From assembly GCA_024704175.1 (NCBI GenBank), contig CP085629.1, positions 7,987,501-8,051,500 on the forward strand: DNA of 64,000 bases. Direction: 5' to 3'. Source of the stretch: Paenibacillus sp. P25 (GTDB taxonomy: Bacteria > Bacillota > Bacilli > Paenibacillales > NBRC-103111). Shown piece by piece: positions 27,653-36,555 of this stretch. Both the position numbers and the translations under genes were made by a program. The notes under the pieces were generated by a model that made no database searches, was not told where the DNA came from, and saw only the letters and a program-made list of their open reading frames with translations. Within the stretch, counting starts at the first letter, position 1, and the number at the start of each line of letters is the position of its first letter.

Positions 27653-27823
27653 GAATAACCTCCCGGTTCCCGTCTTTCTTTTCTTTGATTTTATCACAAG
27701 GGGGAGGAGAATTTAACGAATTCGGCGAGAATTCCCCCATCCTCTAAAGGTGGCGGGATGAATCGCTGTCTTCTTTGTTCAACCTATCGAATACCTTTAC
27801 TTTTAGAAAGCAAGAAATCATGC

Positions 27824-27829
27824 TATAAT
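27824..27829 (+). promoter_or_regulatory. Extended -10 promoter of tnpB
   Basis: TGCTATAAT gives a perfect -10 box with the TGn extension; the -35 is weak. Confidence 0.55.
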
Positions 27830-27913
27830 GAAAAGGGAACATATATTCGTGCAATCGTGATTTGCAAATTAGGAAGCCTACAGCAAGAATCAAGGGAAGA
27901 AGGTAAAAGAAAC

Positions 27914-29082
27914 ATGATTCGATGTGTCAAAACGGCGTTTCGTGCATCCAAATCTGACCTTGACCGTTTGTATCAGTGCAACCGGATTTCGGCTGAAATT
28001 TGGAACGAATGCCTCGTCATCGCAAAGCATTTTTCGCTAAATAACGATGGAAGATGGATCGGCAAATCACAGCTACAATCCGAGCTGAAAGATCGATTCC
28101 CCTTGCACTCGCAGTCTGTTCAAGCGGTGTGTCATAAGTACTTATTCTCACGGGATAGTGCAAAACAAGCGAAAAATCAAGGACTGAATAACAAGTATCC
28201 CTACAAAAACAAGAAGTACTTCAATACCAAATGGGTAGATAAAGCGTTCAAAGTCGTTGGTCATACGATCGAGCTTAGTCTTGGTGTGCAGAACGGAAAA
28301 AGACAACGGCCTATCAAAATCGCGGTACCGAATTTACCTCAGGCAGAAATCAAGGAAATCGAACTTGCGTTCGACCGAAAACTGATGATCAGCATGAGTT
28401 ACGATGACGGGAACATCGCTAAAGAAAATACCGGCACCGAAGCCGTAGGAGTGGACCTTGGCGAGATCCACACGATCACAGCGACATCGACAGCGGGCAA
28501 CGCTGTCGTGATAACAGGACGAAAAGCAAGAAGCATCCATCGCCTGCGTAACAAAAAAGTGGCTGAATTGCAGCGGCTTATGAGCAGATGCAAAAGAGGC
28601 AGTCGGCAATGGAAAAAGTATGATCGGGCCAAAAGATATATCTTGAGTAAAAGCGAGCGCGGGCTCAGCGATGCGATCCATAAAACAACAAGACAATTCG
28701 TACAGTGGTGTACGGAAAATAAGGTCAAAGAAGTTGTCATTGGTCAAGTAGAAGGCGTACAGCGGAACACGAAAAAGAAAAGAAAAAGAGCGTGAATCAA
28801 AAGCTATCCAATTGGAGCTTTGGCAGAATTCAGAAGCAACTCGCCTACAAACTTGAAGAAAATGGAACAAGCGTGAGAACGGTCAATGAAAGCTATACCA
28901 GTCAACAATGTCCTTGTTGCGGTAGAAGGAAAAAGACTTCTACAAGAAATTACAAATGTTCGTGCGGTTACAAAGAACATCGGGATATCCATGGCAGTAA
29001 AGGGATCTTATCCAAATATCTGTATGGAGATATCCGATATTTGGGCGAAACGAAAGAAATCAAGTATCTACGGATAGCCTAA
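27914..29082 (+). CDS. tnpB: RNA-guided endonuclease TnpB (IS605 OrfB; one frameshift)
   Basis: About 390 residues when joined. The RuvC residues are all present: Asp181 in 'GVDLGEIHT', Glu280 in 'VIGQVEGVQ', and the last Asp in 'EHRDIHGSKG'. The zinc finger is complete (CPCCGRRKK...CSCG). The frame breaks in the A-rich run at about 28770-28795 ('NTKKKRKR' to 'VNQKLSNWSFG'), with the second part opening at GTG 28792. TnpB cleaves DNA guided by an RNA made from the element's right end and helps retain the element. ATG 27914 follows a weak AAGG site. Whether the break is real or a read error decides if it is active. Confidence 0.92.
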
Positions 29083-29262
29083 AGCTGGAAGTAGTAGATG
29101 GTGAGTTCCCACCCACTTGCAAAAGTGTTGCTTACGTAAGCTTGCTGTTTGGTTTCCGCTACTAGGGTAGCGAAAGACAGTAGCAAACCTGCTGTCTTGT
29201 AGAAAGTTACAGTAGGTAGTAGTAAGAAACTCCTGCCTCTAAGCGGAGTGAAGGCAGGAGAG
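29083..29262 (+). ncRNA. Probable right-end guide RNA (omega RNA) region of the IS605 element
   Basis: About 180 bp between the tnpB stop and the right-end hairpin, without an ORF and with several potential stems (for example GCTACTAGGGTAGC near 29158-29171). In IS605 elements this place encodes the TnpB guide RNA, whose guide begins just past the right end (about 29270). The call rests on position, not on a covariance match. Confidence 0.55.
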
Positions 29263-29270
29263 GTTCATAA

Positions 29271-29513
29271 ATAACGAAGATTTCTATCCTTGGGTTTCGG
29301 GGCCGTATGGCAGCATTTCTGTGGTTTGAATTCATTTTTTGCCAAGGTTTGAAGCAAATTCATTGCCCCGAACACCGGATATTTATCCGTATTTTTTTGT
29401 GCGGCATTGCTCAGCTAAACGGGCAGGATAACGTGGTTACACCCTAATTAAATTGATGAGATTATCAGTAAAAAAAGTAAAGCAGACTAATCTCTGCTTT
29501 GCTATTTATTGTG
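29271..29513. other. Intergenic region right of the TnpB element
   Basis: No gene is seen. A small hairpin CGGATATTTATCCG followed by a T-run (29375-29397) could act as a weak plus-strand terminator. Confidence 0.4.
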
Positions 29514-29967
29514 TTACTCCATCAGTCTCTCTATTCGATCTACGCGGATCCAGCTCATTTCTTCTATTCCAAGAATGCCTTTAAACTCATTCACGAGCTT
29601 ATAGGGATTCTGAAGATTTGAGAGGTTCCTTAACTCGAACATGTTACGCAGGCTGCTCAAGTCGGGTAGCACCAAGTTCGAAGAGCGAAAAGGCGCCCAC
29701 ATTGAGCCTCTCGAGTAATGACTTGAACCGGTCTTCATCGCTTCGCAACTGCTCCAGTTCCTTCATCATTTTTTCTTTAAAGACATGCGACTCGGGACTT
29801 AGGTAGAGAAGCTCGATATGATCTTGATCCGGGAATTTTTCTTGGACGTATTTCATCAATTCAATCTCTTCTTGTTCGTATGAAAAATCGAATGCCGAAA
29901 TCAAGCTTCCTTGTTGGACGATGCTGAACCCCCAGCCGTGATCTTCAAAATTGTAAAAGTAAAGCAA
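29514..29967 (-). pseudogene. Broken uncharacterised gene
   Basis: Two overlapping frames appear to be one protein of about 150 residues. The first ('YFYNFEDHGWGFSIVQQG', 'EEIELMKYVQEKFPDQDHIELLYL') changes frame near 29640-29690 into 'NPYKLVNEFKGILGIEEMSWIRVDRIERL'. The first part has no ATG and no ribosome site, so the N-terminus may also be missing. It is hydrophilic with no known motif. Composition is AT-richer than in the flanking chromosome. Confidence 0.5.
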
Positions 29968-29972
29968 TTGAA

Positions 29973-30155
29973 ATGGTCGATGGGGACTCTGAAAGTAGAA
30001 ATACTATTAAAAATGAAACGTTTGATTTGTCCCTGATTAAAAACGATGACTTTGACATTCAAAAGAGACTTGAGTTCCCTGATGGCTTTCTCTTTTCAAG
30101 GTATTATCTTGAAGTTGAACCGAACAAGATTTTTGATTTTCATACTATATCTTAA
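29973..30155 (+). CDS. Short uncharacterised ORF, possibly a fragment
   Basis: A 60-codon frame ending 'RLEFPDGFLFSRYYLEVEPNKIF', which looks protein-like and may be the C-terminal part of a larger lost protein. There is no good ribosome binding site, and it sits between a broken gene and the phosphotransferase. Confidence 0.3.
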   Translation: MVDGDSESRNTIKNETFDLSLIKNDDFDIQKRLEFPDGFLFSRYYLEVEPNKIFDFHTIS

Positions 30156-30300
30156 TAAACAACTAAGACGCGGTCGCCGGCTTAATTCGGGAACCGCGTT
30201 GCGCTGACGGGCAGCAGTATAGTTTAGTTATAAACGTACTTTCCAAAAAGTGTATGGTAAACTGTTCGAAGCAGTGCACTTGAGGGGGAATAAAGAAACT

Positions 30301-31239
30301 ATGGAAGACTCTGTAGTTATACAAGCAGAACGAATTGCAGGCGATTTTCTGCGAGAACAAACAAAAACCTCTTATCTGATCATAGGTAAAGGCATCACAA
30401 ATCAGGTTTGCGTAGTTGAGACGGAGAGCTGCAAAGTTGTTGTCCGCATGAACGATAAAGATACCTTTCCAAGCTTTATCAAAGAAAAATGGTGTATCGA
30501 GCAAGCGACCGCAGTTGGTGTTCCTGGACCTGAGGTGTTATCCATTGGTATTGTTGATGAAACCGCCTATATGATTCAAGCCTTTATTGAGGGAGATAAC
30601 GGGTTAGACAGTACTGTTCCCAAGTCCGATGTTTGGAGGAAACTGGGCGAATATGCCAAGCTTATTCATTCGATTCAAGTGAAGGGATATGGAGGGAATC
30701 TGATTGATCCAGTCCATGGCGAGTTTCAGTCACCTTCTCATGCCGGATCAGACGGCAGTTGGCAGGGGTATGTGCAGTATAATATCAATAGTTTGACTGA
30801 GCATGATCGCTTGATTGAGCTTGGAGTAATCACTCCGATGGAATCGCAGAGAGTAAGAAAATTGTTTGAGAATTTGATGAGTAAACCGTTCCGCTTCGGT
30901 TTAAACCATGGAGATCTGTCTTTAAAGAATACGATTGTCAATCAGGCAAACCAAGTTATATTGCTGGATTGGAATCCAGAAGTAAACGTGGTACCGCATG
31001 CAACTGTTGCTCAATTGATGCATTACCAAATCCTGGGGTTAGAAGAAAGCGCAAGTGTTGAGGAGTTCAAAGCGTTTATGGACGGGTACGGAATAAGTGA
31101 AAAAGACATTTCTGAAACGAGGCATTTGCTGCTATTAAGGGCTTTCGATAACCTCAGGTGGGCTATGGATCGAAGTCCTGATCTGATCGAACCCTATGCT
31201 GCTTTTGCGAAACAAGTAGTTGATATGATTATGGATTAG
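30301..31239 (+). CDS. Aminoglycoside phosphotransferase (APH) family kinase
   Basis: A 312-residue protein-kinase-like small-molecule kinase. Seen: an N-lobe start 'GKGITNQVCVVE' (Gly loop), 'VVVRMN' with the expected basic residue, the catalytic loop 'NHGDLSLKNTIV' (HGDxxxxN) and 'ILLDWNPE' where DFG-like Asp lies. Family members phosphorylate antibiotics, sugars, choline or homoserine; the substrate here cannot be told, so resistance should not be assumed. GAGGGGGAA lies upstream of the ATG at 30301. It is AT-rich, intact and alone in a block with mobile DNA. Confidence 0.82.
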   Translation: MEDSVVIQAERIAGDFLREQTKTSYLIIGKGITNQVCVVETESCKVVVRMNDKDTFPSFIKEKWCIEQATAVGVPGPEVLSIGIVDETAYMIQAFIEGDNGLDSTVPKSDVWRKLGEYAKLIHSIQVKGYGGNLIDPVHGEFQSPSHAGSDGSWQGYVQYNINSLTEHDRLIELGVITPMESQRVRKLFENLMSKPFRFGLNHGDLSLKNTIVNQANQVILLDWNPEVNVVPHATVAQLMHYQILGLEESASVEEFKAFMDGYGISEKDISETRHLLLLRAFDNLRWAMDRSPDLIEPYAAFAKQVVDMIMD

Positions 31240-31445
31240 CAGAAAATGATCGGTGTTTCTGTCTCTCAATTCAACCAAGTGTGAAGAACATTATTGAACC
31301 GAGGGACGGAACACGATAGTCAATCCTGACTCGAATTTGTTCTTCCTTGGCGATGGATCGTTACGCTAACGGGGAACGAGAGTTGAAAGAAGAACACCGT
31401 GGCAGTTGATTAGAATTATGAAACTGATTCAGGAGCGTAGAGTGT

Positions 31446-31867
31446 ATGAACAATCGATTAGAACAAGACATAATTTCAACAGCGGAGAGCTTTGTGAAAA
31501 ATTTTTCTGATAGGGGAATTTTGATTTTAGTATTCAAAGTCTACGAAAACTAGACGATATTCTCGAAGAGTTATGTGATTATAAACTAGATAACGACGCA
31601 TTGGATTCTGTTTCGTCTATGGCTGGAAGTTACATCTTTGAAGTGGCAAGAAGGAATTATGGAGGCCAGTACTTTTGGGAACAAGATAGAAACCAACCTG
31701 TTTTAGTTACCGGTGAGCCTGAATATTCAGTTTCTATATTTGCATTCGATAAAGTTAAAGGCAGAATCCAGAACGGCAAAGAAGATGAGATTCCATATTA
31801 TTTTGACGGCTATATTGAGGCAGTTAAAAAAGGTAAGAAAACCGGATACCGTGCTACTATAGTTTAG
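31446..31867 (+). CDS. Uncharacterised protein (frameshifted)
   Basis: About 140 residues after repair. The start (MNNRLEQDIISTAESFVKNF) has AGGAG about ten bases upstream. A frame change in the G-run near 31514 continues as 'SIQSLRKLDDILEELCDYK', 'SMAGSYIFEVARRNYGGQYFW' and 'KVKGRIQNGKEDEIPYYFDGYIEAVKKGKK'. The 'GSYIxEVxRRNYGG' pattern recurs in several uncharacterised bacterial families that look like small cytoplasmic or immunity-type proteins; I cannot name one safely. AT-rich. Confidence 0.55.
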
Positions 31868-31876
31868 ATCATAGGA

Positions 31877-32079
31877 GATTAAGCTAAACCTTCATGATTT
31901 ATCTGAATTTAATGAAAAACTTGACCTGAATACTGAAAACGGATTTTTTGAATTTAGGCTGTTTGAGTAGTTTTTTGAGAAAGAAGGATTAACCCCCATT
32001 TCATTAATCTAGACGGAAAACCCATAGGTTTTATTTTATTGCAAAGTGGTCCTTTATTGGGACAGGAGGAATGCGATTG
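31877..32079 (+). pseudogene. Remnant of an acetyltransferase-like gene
   Basis: Three short stretches in two frames read as one decayed N-terminal region: 'NLHDLSEFNEKLDLNTENGF', an in-frame TAG, 'FFEKEGLTP', then 'HFINLDGKPIGFILLQSGPL'. The last segment is like the first core strand of a GNAT acetyltransferase. It ends at a TGA overlapping the start of the intact GNAT gene. Confidence 0.45.
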
Positions 32080-32607
32080 AGACCAAGGCTTGGATTGGAA
32101 ACGGAACATTTGCTGCTGAGGGAGTTCAATCGCGGGGACTTTCATGATTTATGGATGTTGACCCGTCAAACCGAGATCACGGATATTCTCCCGGATTGGA
32201 ACATGTCGGAAGAGCGGCTCCGCGGCTTTCTGGAGTTCGTCATCTCGTCTTATGACCGGTTTCATCCGGGCGATGTAAGGATTCTGCTCGCTGTAGAGCA
32301 TAAGCAGGATGGGAGGCTCATTGGCTGGTGCGGGGTATTCCCGAACGACAAGCTTCCACCGGAAGAGCGAGAGCTGGCTTATGCGATTTCGAAGGATTAC
32401 CGGAACCGGGGATATACCACGGAGGCGGCAAAAGGGATGGTGTCCTACTTGTTCAACCATTCGTCGCTTGAGCAAATCGTTGCGATCGTGAGGCCCTTTA
32501 ACGGGGCATCGAGAAGGATATTGGAGAAATGCGGTTTTGTTCATCAGCGGCTTGCCAGGCTGTCCGACGGGGAGGACTACCATTATTACCTCCTGTACAA
32601 GGAGTGA
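32077..32607 (+). CDS. GNAT family N-acetyltransferase (RimJ/RimL type)
   Basis: A 176-residue acetyl-CoA-dependent acetyltransferase. The N-terminus 'LETEHLLLREFNRGDFHDLW' is RimJ/L-like, 'LIGWCGVFP' is a core strand, and the acetyl-CoA loop is 'YAISKDYRNRGYTTEAAKGM' (R/Q-x-x-G-x-G/A variant). 'NGASRRILEKCGF' is the typical C-terminal segment. AGGAGG is only two bases from ATG 32071 but seven from TTG 32077, so the TTG start is preferred. The substrate (ribosomal N-terminus or small amine) is not known. GC-rich again, marking the right edge of the AT-rich block. Confidence 0.85.
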   Translation: MRPRLGLETEHLLLREFNRGDFHDLWMLTRQTEITDILPDWNMSEERLRGFLEFVISSYDRFHPGDVRILLAVEHKQDGRLIGWCGVFPNDKLPPEERELAYAISKDYRNRGYTTEAAKGMVSYLFNHSSLEQIVAIVRPFNGASRRILEKCGFVHQRLARLSDGEDYHYYLLYKE

Positions 32608-32713
32608 CGCTTGGTGTACGGCCCCGCCTCTGTTAGAATAGAAGCAGCGCAGACGAGACAGCGGGAGCCTCGCCGCTCATGACGGGGGTTCCGGAGGAAA
32701 GGGGAGCGGCCGC

Positions 32714-33604
32714 TTGAACGAGAAGGATTGCGTCCTGCTGCAGTACCTGGTGGAGGAACAGAGCCTGACGAAAGCGGCGGAGCGTCTGTACATCACTCAA
32801 CCGGCGTTAACGTATCGGCTCCATCAGCTGGAGAAAGAATTCGGCGTACCGATCATCGTGAAGCATGCGAAGGGCGCGAAGCTGACGCCGGAAGGCGAGT
32901 ATCTGGCCGCCTATGCGAAAAAGTCGCTCGACGACTTGAACAAAATGAAAGATTATATCATCAACATGCGCAACGAGGTCAAAGGCACTCTTCGGCTCGG
33001 CGTAGCCAGCTACTTCGGGCTCTACAAGCTTCCCCGCTGATCAAAAAGTTCAAGGATCATTACCCCGACGTACAAATCAATGTGACCTGCGCGCTCAGTC
33101 CGGAAATTATCGAGCTCGCTCCATCAGGAGGAGATTCATGTTGGGGTGGTCCGGGGCGAGTATTCCTGGTTCGATGCCAAATACCTCCTGCATGACGAAC
33201 ATATCTGCATCATCTCCAAAGAAGCGCTTGATCTGGAACGACTCCCGGAGCTCCCGCAAATTCATTATAAAGAGCCGAAAATCAAAGCGGCGAGCTCGGT
33301 GCCATCGCGATTCAGCGAAACGATTCAGGCCTGGTGGCATGAGCGTTATAACGCCCCGCCGACGATTACGATGCAGGTGGACGCTTACGAAACCTGCAAG
33401 GAGATGGTGAAGCACGGGCTCGGTTATTCGATCGTACCCGGTGTGTTCGTCTCTCCGAAGGACGGGCCGCATACCGTAGATCTGGTCCGCAAGAGCGGCG
33501 AGCCGATCAAGCGGAACACCTGGATGCTGTACCGGGAGTCGCTGCTGGAGCTGGCGATTGTCGACCGCTTTGTTCATTTTATGAAAACCGAACATGCTTC
33601 TTAA
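32714..33604 (+). CDS. LysR family regulator (two frameshifts)
   Basis: About 296 residues after repair. HTH: 'QSLTKAAERLYITQPALTYRLHQLEKEFGVPI' and 'LTPEGEYLAAYA'. Breaks occur near 33025 ('SYFGLYKLP' to 'PLIKKFKDHYPDVQINV') and near 33120; the end has 'EYSWFDAKYLLHDEHICIIS' and 'MVKHGLGYSIVPG'. Start TTG 32714 with AAAGGGGAG upstream. It precedes the M20 amidohydrolase-YfcC pair on the same strand, separated by a terminator and a promoter, so it may regulate that operon. Confidence 0.88.
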
Positions 33605-33631
33605 GGTCCCTTGGGGGGCCTTATTTTTGTG
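33603..33631 (+). terminator. Terminator of the LysR gene
   Basis: AAGGTCCC-TTGG-GGGCCTT stem and five Ts, at the stop codon. Confidence 0.8.
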
Positions 33632-33830
33632 TACTGAGGAATGCATAATTATGCTGCTTCTCATCTCCCGTACAAGGAGAGGAGCGAAGGAGTTTGCAGC
33701 AAGCGAATAGGGGAGGATACTTTGGGGTCGCCAGGCACCGCTCAGGTTCGTTTGTTGGAAGCGGAGGAAAATCTTTGAAATGGGCCCGATTACATAAAAA
33801 AATTTTAAGTAAAGCGCGAAAAACTATTAA

Positions 33831-33860
33831 TTGTACTTATTCCTGCCGTGCCGCTACAAT
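33831..33860 (+). promoter_or_regulatory. Promoter of the M20-YfcC operon
   Basis: TTGTAC, 18 bp, TACAAT, 45 bp upstream of the M20 start. The region 33632-33830 holds no gene I can support. Confidence 0.65.
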
Positions 33861-33905
33861 GATTCATAAAGTTGCATAAATATTCGGGGTAAGGCGGGGG
33901 AACGA

Positions 33906-35113
33906 ATGAATAGCGACGAGTTGAACCGACAGAAAGAGCGGATCGAACAAGCCGTGGATGCGCGGGACGAGCAGCTGCGGCAAATCTCACTCCAGATTCA
34001 TGCTCATCCGGAGCTCAGCTTCCATGAGCATCAGGCGCAGCGCTGGCTGACGGAGCCTTTAGTGGAAGCGGGATTCGAGGTGGAGCTGGGGATCGCCGGG
34101 CTGGAAACATCGTTTCGTGCTACTTGGGAAGGCACGCCGGGCGGGCCGACCGTGGCTCTTCTTGCGGAGTACGATGCGCTTCCTGCGATCGGGCACGCTT
34201 GCGGCCATAACCTGATCGGCACGGCCGCCGTCGGCGCAGCGCTGGCACTGAAAGACGCCTGTCCGGAACTGCCGGGCAAGATTATCGTGCTGGGCACGCC
34301 GGCGGAGGAGGAGGGCGGGGGCAAGATCATCATGTGTAACGAAGGCGTGTTCGACGGGGTCGATGCAGCCATGATGTGCCATCCGCAAAAAAGACGATGG
34401 TGCTGCGCGGCGCGCTCGCTTGCGTGGATGCGACCTTCACCTTCCATGGAAAGCAGGCCCATGCATCTTCCGCACCGGAGAAGGGCATCAGCGCGCTGGA
34501 TGCGATGATTAATGCTTTCGTGGCGATCAACGCTCTGCGGCAGTTTATGAAGGAAGACGTGCGGATTCACGGAATCATCACCAAGGGCGGAGATGCGCCG
34601 AACGTTGTGCCGGAGCTGTGCGAGGCAGTGTTCATCTTAAGAGCGGCGAATGTCGAGGAGCTGGAGACGGTTCGGGAGAAAGTATACCGGGCCGTGCGGC
34701 ACGCGGCGGAAGGCGTTGGAGCGACGGTCGACATTGCGGAAGGGCTTATCTATGCGGAGCGGAACAACAACAAGGCGATGGCCGGGCTGTTCCAACAGAA
34801 CCTGGAGCGCATGGGCATCGAAGTCAGCGAACCACCGCAAAAAGGCGGGGTCGGCTCCTCCGATATCGGCAACGTCAGTCAGATGACGGCGGCGATTCAT
34901 CCGTACATTCGCCTTGGCGACGCAACGACGCATACGCCGGAATTCGCCCGCCTGGCGGGTTCGGAGGAAGGCATGACCCAGCTGAACCGGGCGGCCAAGG
35001 CGCTCGCTACGACCACCTTCGATCTGTGTGCCGACCCGGAGGCGATGAAGCGCGTCCGCAGCGAGTTTGAAGCATGGAAACAGCAGAGAAAAGAGGGCGG
35101 CGGCAATGGATAA
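33906..35113 (+). CDS. M20 family amidohydrolase/dipeptidase (frameshifted)
   Basis: About 402 residues. It is a zinc aminoacylase/carboxypeptidase of the M20D kind (AbgB/PM20D2-like). Seen: 'IHAHPELSFHE', 'LAEYDALPAIGHACGHNLIGT' (metal ligands Asp and His), 'GTPAEEEGGGKI' (catalytic Glu) and 'FHGKQAHASSAPEKGISALD' of the lid domain. The frame breaks in the A-run at about 34386-34392 ('CHP' to 'KKTMVLRGAL'). It probably hydrolyses an N-acyl or peptide bond in a substrate imported by the next gene, whose ATG overlaps its stop by eight bases. Confidence 0.9.
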
Positions 35114-36516
35114 CACAGCATCGGGTTCACGCAAATGGTTCAAAATGCCTCATACGTTCGTCATTCTGATTATATTGGTATTTGTGGCGGCGGCGCTGAC
35201 CTATGCCGTTCCGGCCGGCAAGTTCGACCGTGTGAAGGATAAAGCGACCGGCAAATCGGCCGCTGGTGACCGGCTCCTACCATCATGTCGATCCGAGCCC
35301 GGTGCAGCTGGTCGAGATTCCGAAATCGATCGTCCATGGGCTGATCGATTCGGCCGATGTGGTCTTTTTTATCTTCATTATCGGCGGGGCGTTTCAAATC
35401 ATTTCGTCCACCGGGACGATTGAAGCGGTGACCGCCCGGGTGGCGAAGACGTTCGCGAACAAAGGGAAGTGGGTCATTCCGGTCTTCCTCACCTTGTTCT
35501 CGGTCGGCGGCTTCACAATGGGGATGTCGACCGAGGTGATGGTGTTCGTGCCGATCGGCATCGCCATTGCCCGGGCGCTCGGCTTCGACGCCTTGACGGG
35601 TACGGCGATGATTTCCCTCGGAGCCTCCTGCGGCTTCACGGCGGGCATCTTGAATCCGTTCAACGTCGGCTTGGCCCAGGCAATCGCTCAAGTGCCGATG
35701 TTCTCGGGGGCTTGGTCGCGGATCATTCTGCTGGTCTGCCTGATTACGGTGACGAGCCTTTACTTGGTCCGGTATGCCGGCAGGGTGAGGAAAGACCCGG
35801 CGCAAGGACTCGTGTACGATCTGGAGCAGTCCGCCGTAACGGAGAAAATCGATTTCTCCAAAGTCGCCGACAATGCAGCTCAAACACTACCTCACCATTG
35901 CGGCGATTGTGATCGGATTCGCGCCGCTTATTTGGGGCGTTTCCAAAAAGGCTGGTGGATGGAAGAGCTCGGCGCTCTTTTCCTCACGATGGGCATTGTT
36001 TCCGGCTTCTGCGCCGGCTTCGGGCCGAGCCGGATTGCCGGCGAATTCGTAAAAGGCGCAAGCTCCATAACGTACGGCGCTTTTATTATCGGGATCGCCA
36101 GGGGTATCATGGTCGTGCTTGATCACGGCAATGTCATCGATACGATCGTGAACGGCCTCGCCACGCTCGTGGGCGAGCTTCCGGGTTCGGTACAGGTGCT
36201 GGGGATGTACGTCTTCCAGAATGTGATGAATGTCTTTATCACTTCGGGTACCGGCATGGCGGTGACGACAATGCCGATCATGGTGCCGCTGTCCGATCTG
36301 CTCGGCGTTACGCGGCAAACCTCCGTGCTGGCCTTCCAGCTCGGCGACGGCATCTCGAACATGATCCTGCCGACCTCTTCAGCCTTGATGGGAAGCCTCG
36401 CGGTATCCGGGATCACATACCAGAAATGGGTCCGGTTCTTCTGGCCGCTCATGCTGATGTGGCTGGCGATCGGCGCTGCGTTCGTCATCATGGCCAATAT
36501 CATCAAATACGCTTAA
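35106..36516 (+). CDS. YfcC family transporter (three frameshifts)
   Basis: A membrane protein of about 470 residues of the YfcC/C4-dicarboxylate-carrier group (COG1288), thought to move basic amino acids, peptides or organic acids. Seen: 'MPHTFVILIILVFVAAALTYAVPAG', 'VVFFIFIIGGAFQIISSTG', 'GFTMGMSTEVMVFVPIGIA', 'CGFTAGILNPFNVGLAQAIA', 'IARGIMVVLDHGNVIDTI' and 'MPIMVPLSDLLGVTRQTSVLAFQLGDG'. Breaks are near 35265, 35868 and 35945; the last two compensate each other and restore 'LKHYLTIAAIVIGFAPLIWG'. Overlap with the M20 gene indicates a functional pair: import then hydrolysis. Confidence 0.88.
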
Positions 36517-36528
36517 GCTGTATGTTCT

Positions 36529-36552
36529 AAGGGCACCTGCGGGTGTCCTTTT
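36529..36552. terminator. Terminator between YfcC and MFS genes
   Basis: AAGGGCACC-TGC-GGGTGTCCTTTT, a short stem with one wobble pair, between convergent genes. Confidence 0.75.
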
Positions 36553-36555
36553 CTG

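Larger units (their letters stand above)
27733..29270 (+). mobile_element. IS200/IS605-family element with TnpB only
   Basis: The left end has a hairpin around CATCCTCTAAAGGTGGCGGGATG (27739-27760) and the right end a hairpin CTCCTGCCT/AGGCAGGAG (29230-29260), both typical subterminal structures. Between them lies a tnpB gene; no tnpA transposase is present, so the element would need one in trans. The element is more AT-rich than its neighbours. Exact ends cannot be fixed by eye. Confidence 0.8.

Noticed and set aside
30301..31239. Calling the APH-family gene an antibiotic-resistance gene
   Set aside because: The fold motifs are shared by kinases of many small molecules, and nothing in the sequence or context shows an antibiotic substrate.
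33694..33879. A 61-codon open frame between LysR and M20 genes
   Set aside because: It runs through the M20 promoter, and its translation has no protein-like pattern.
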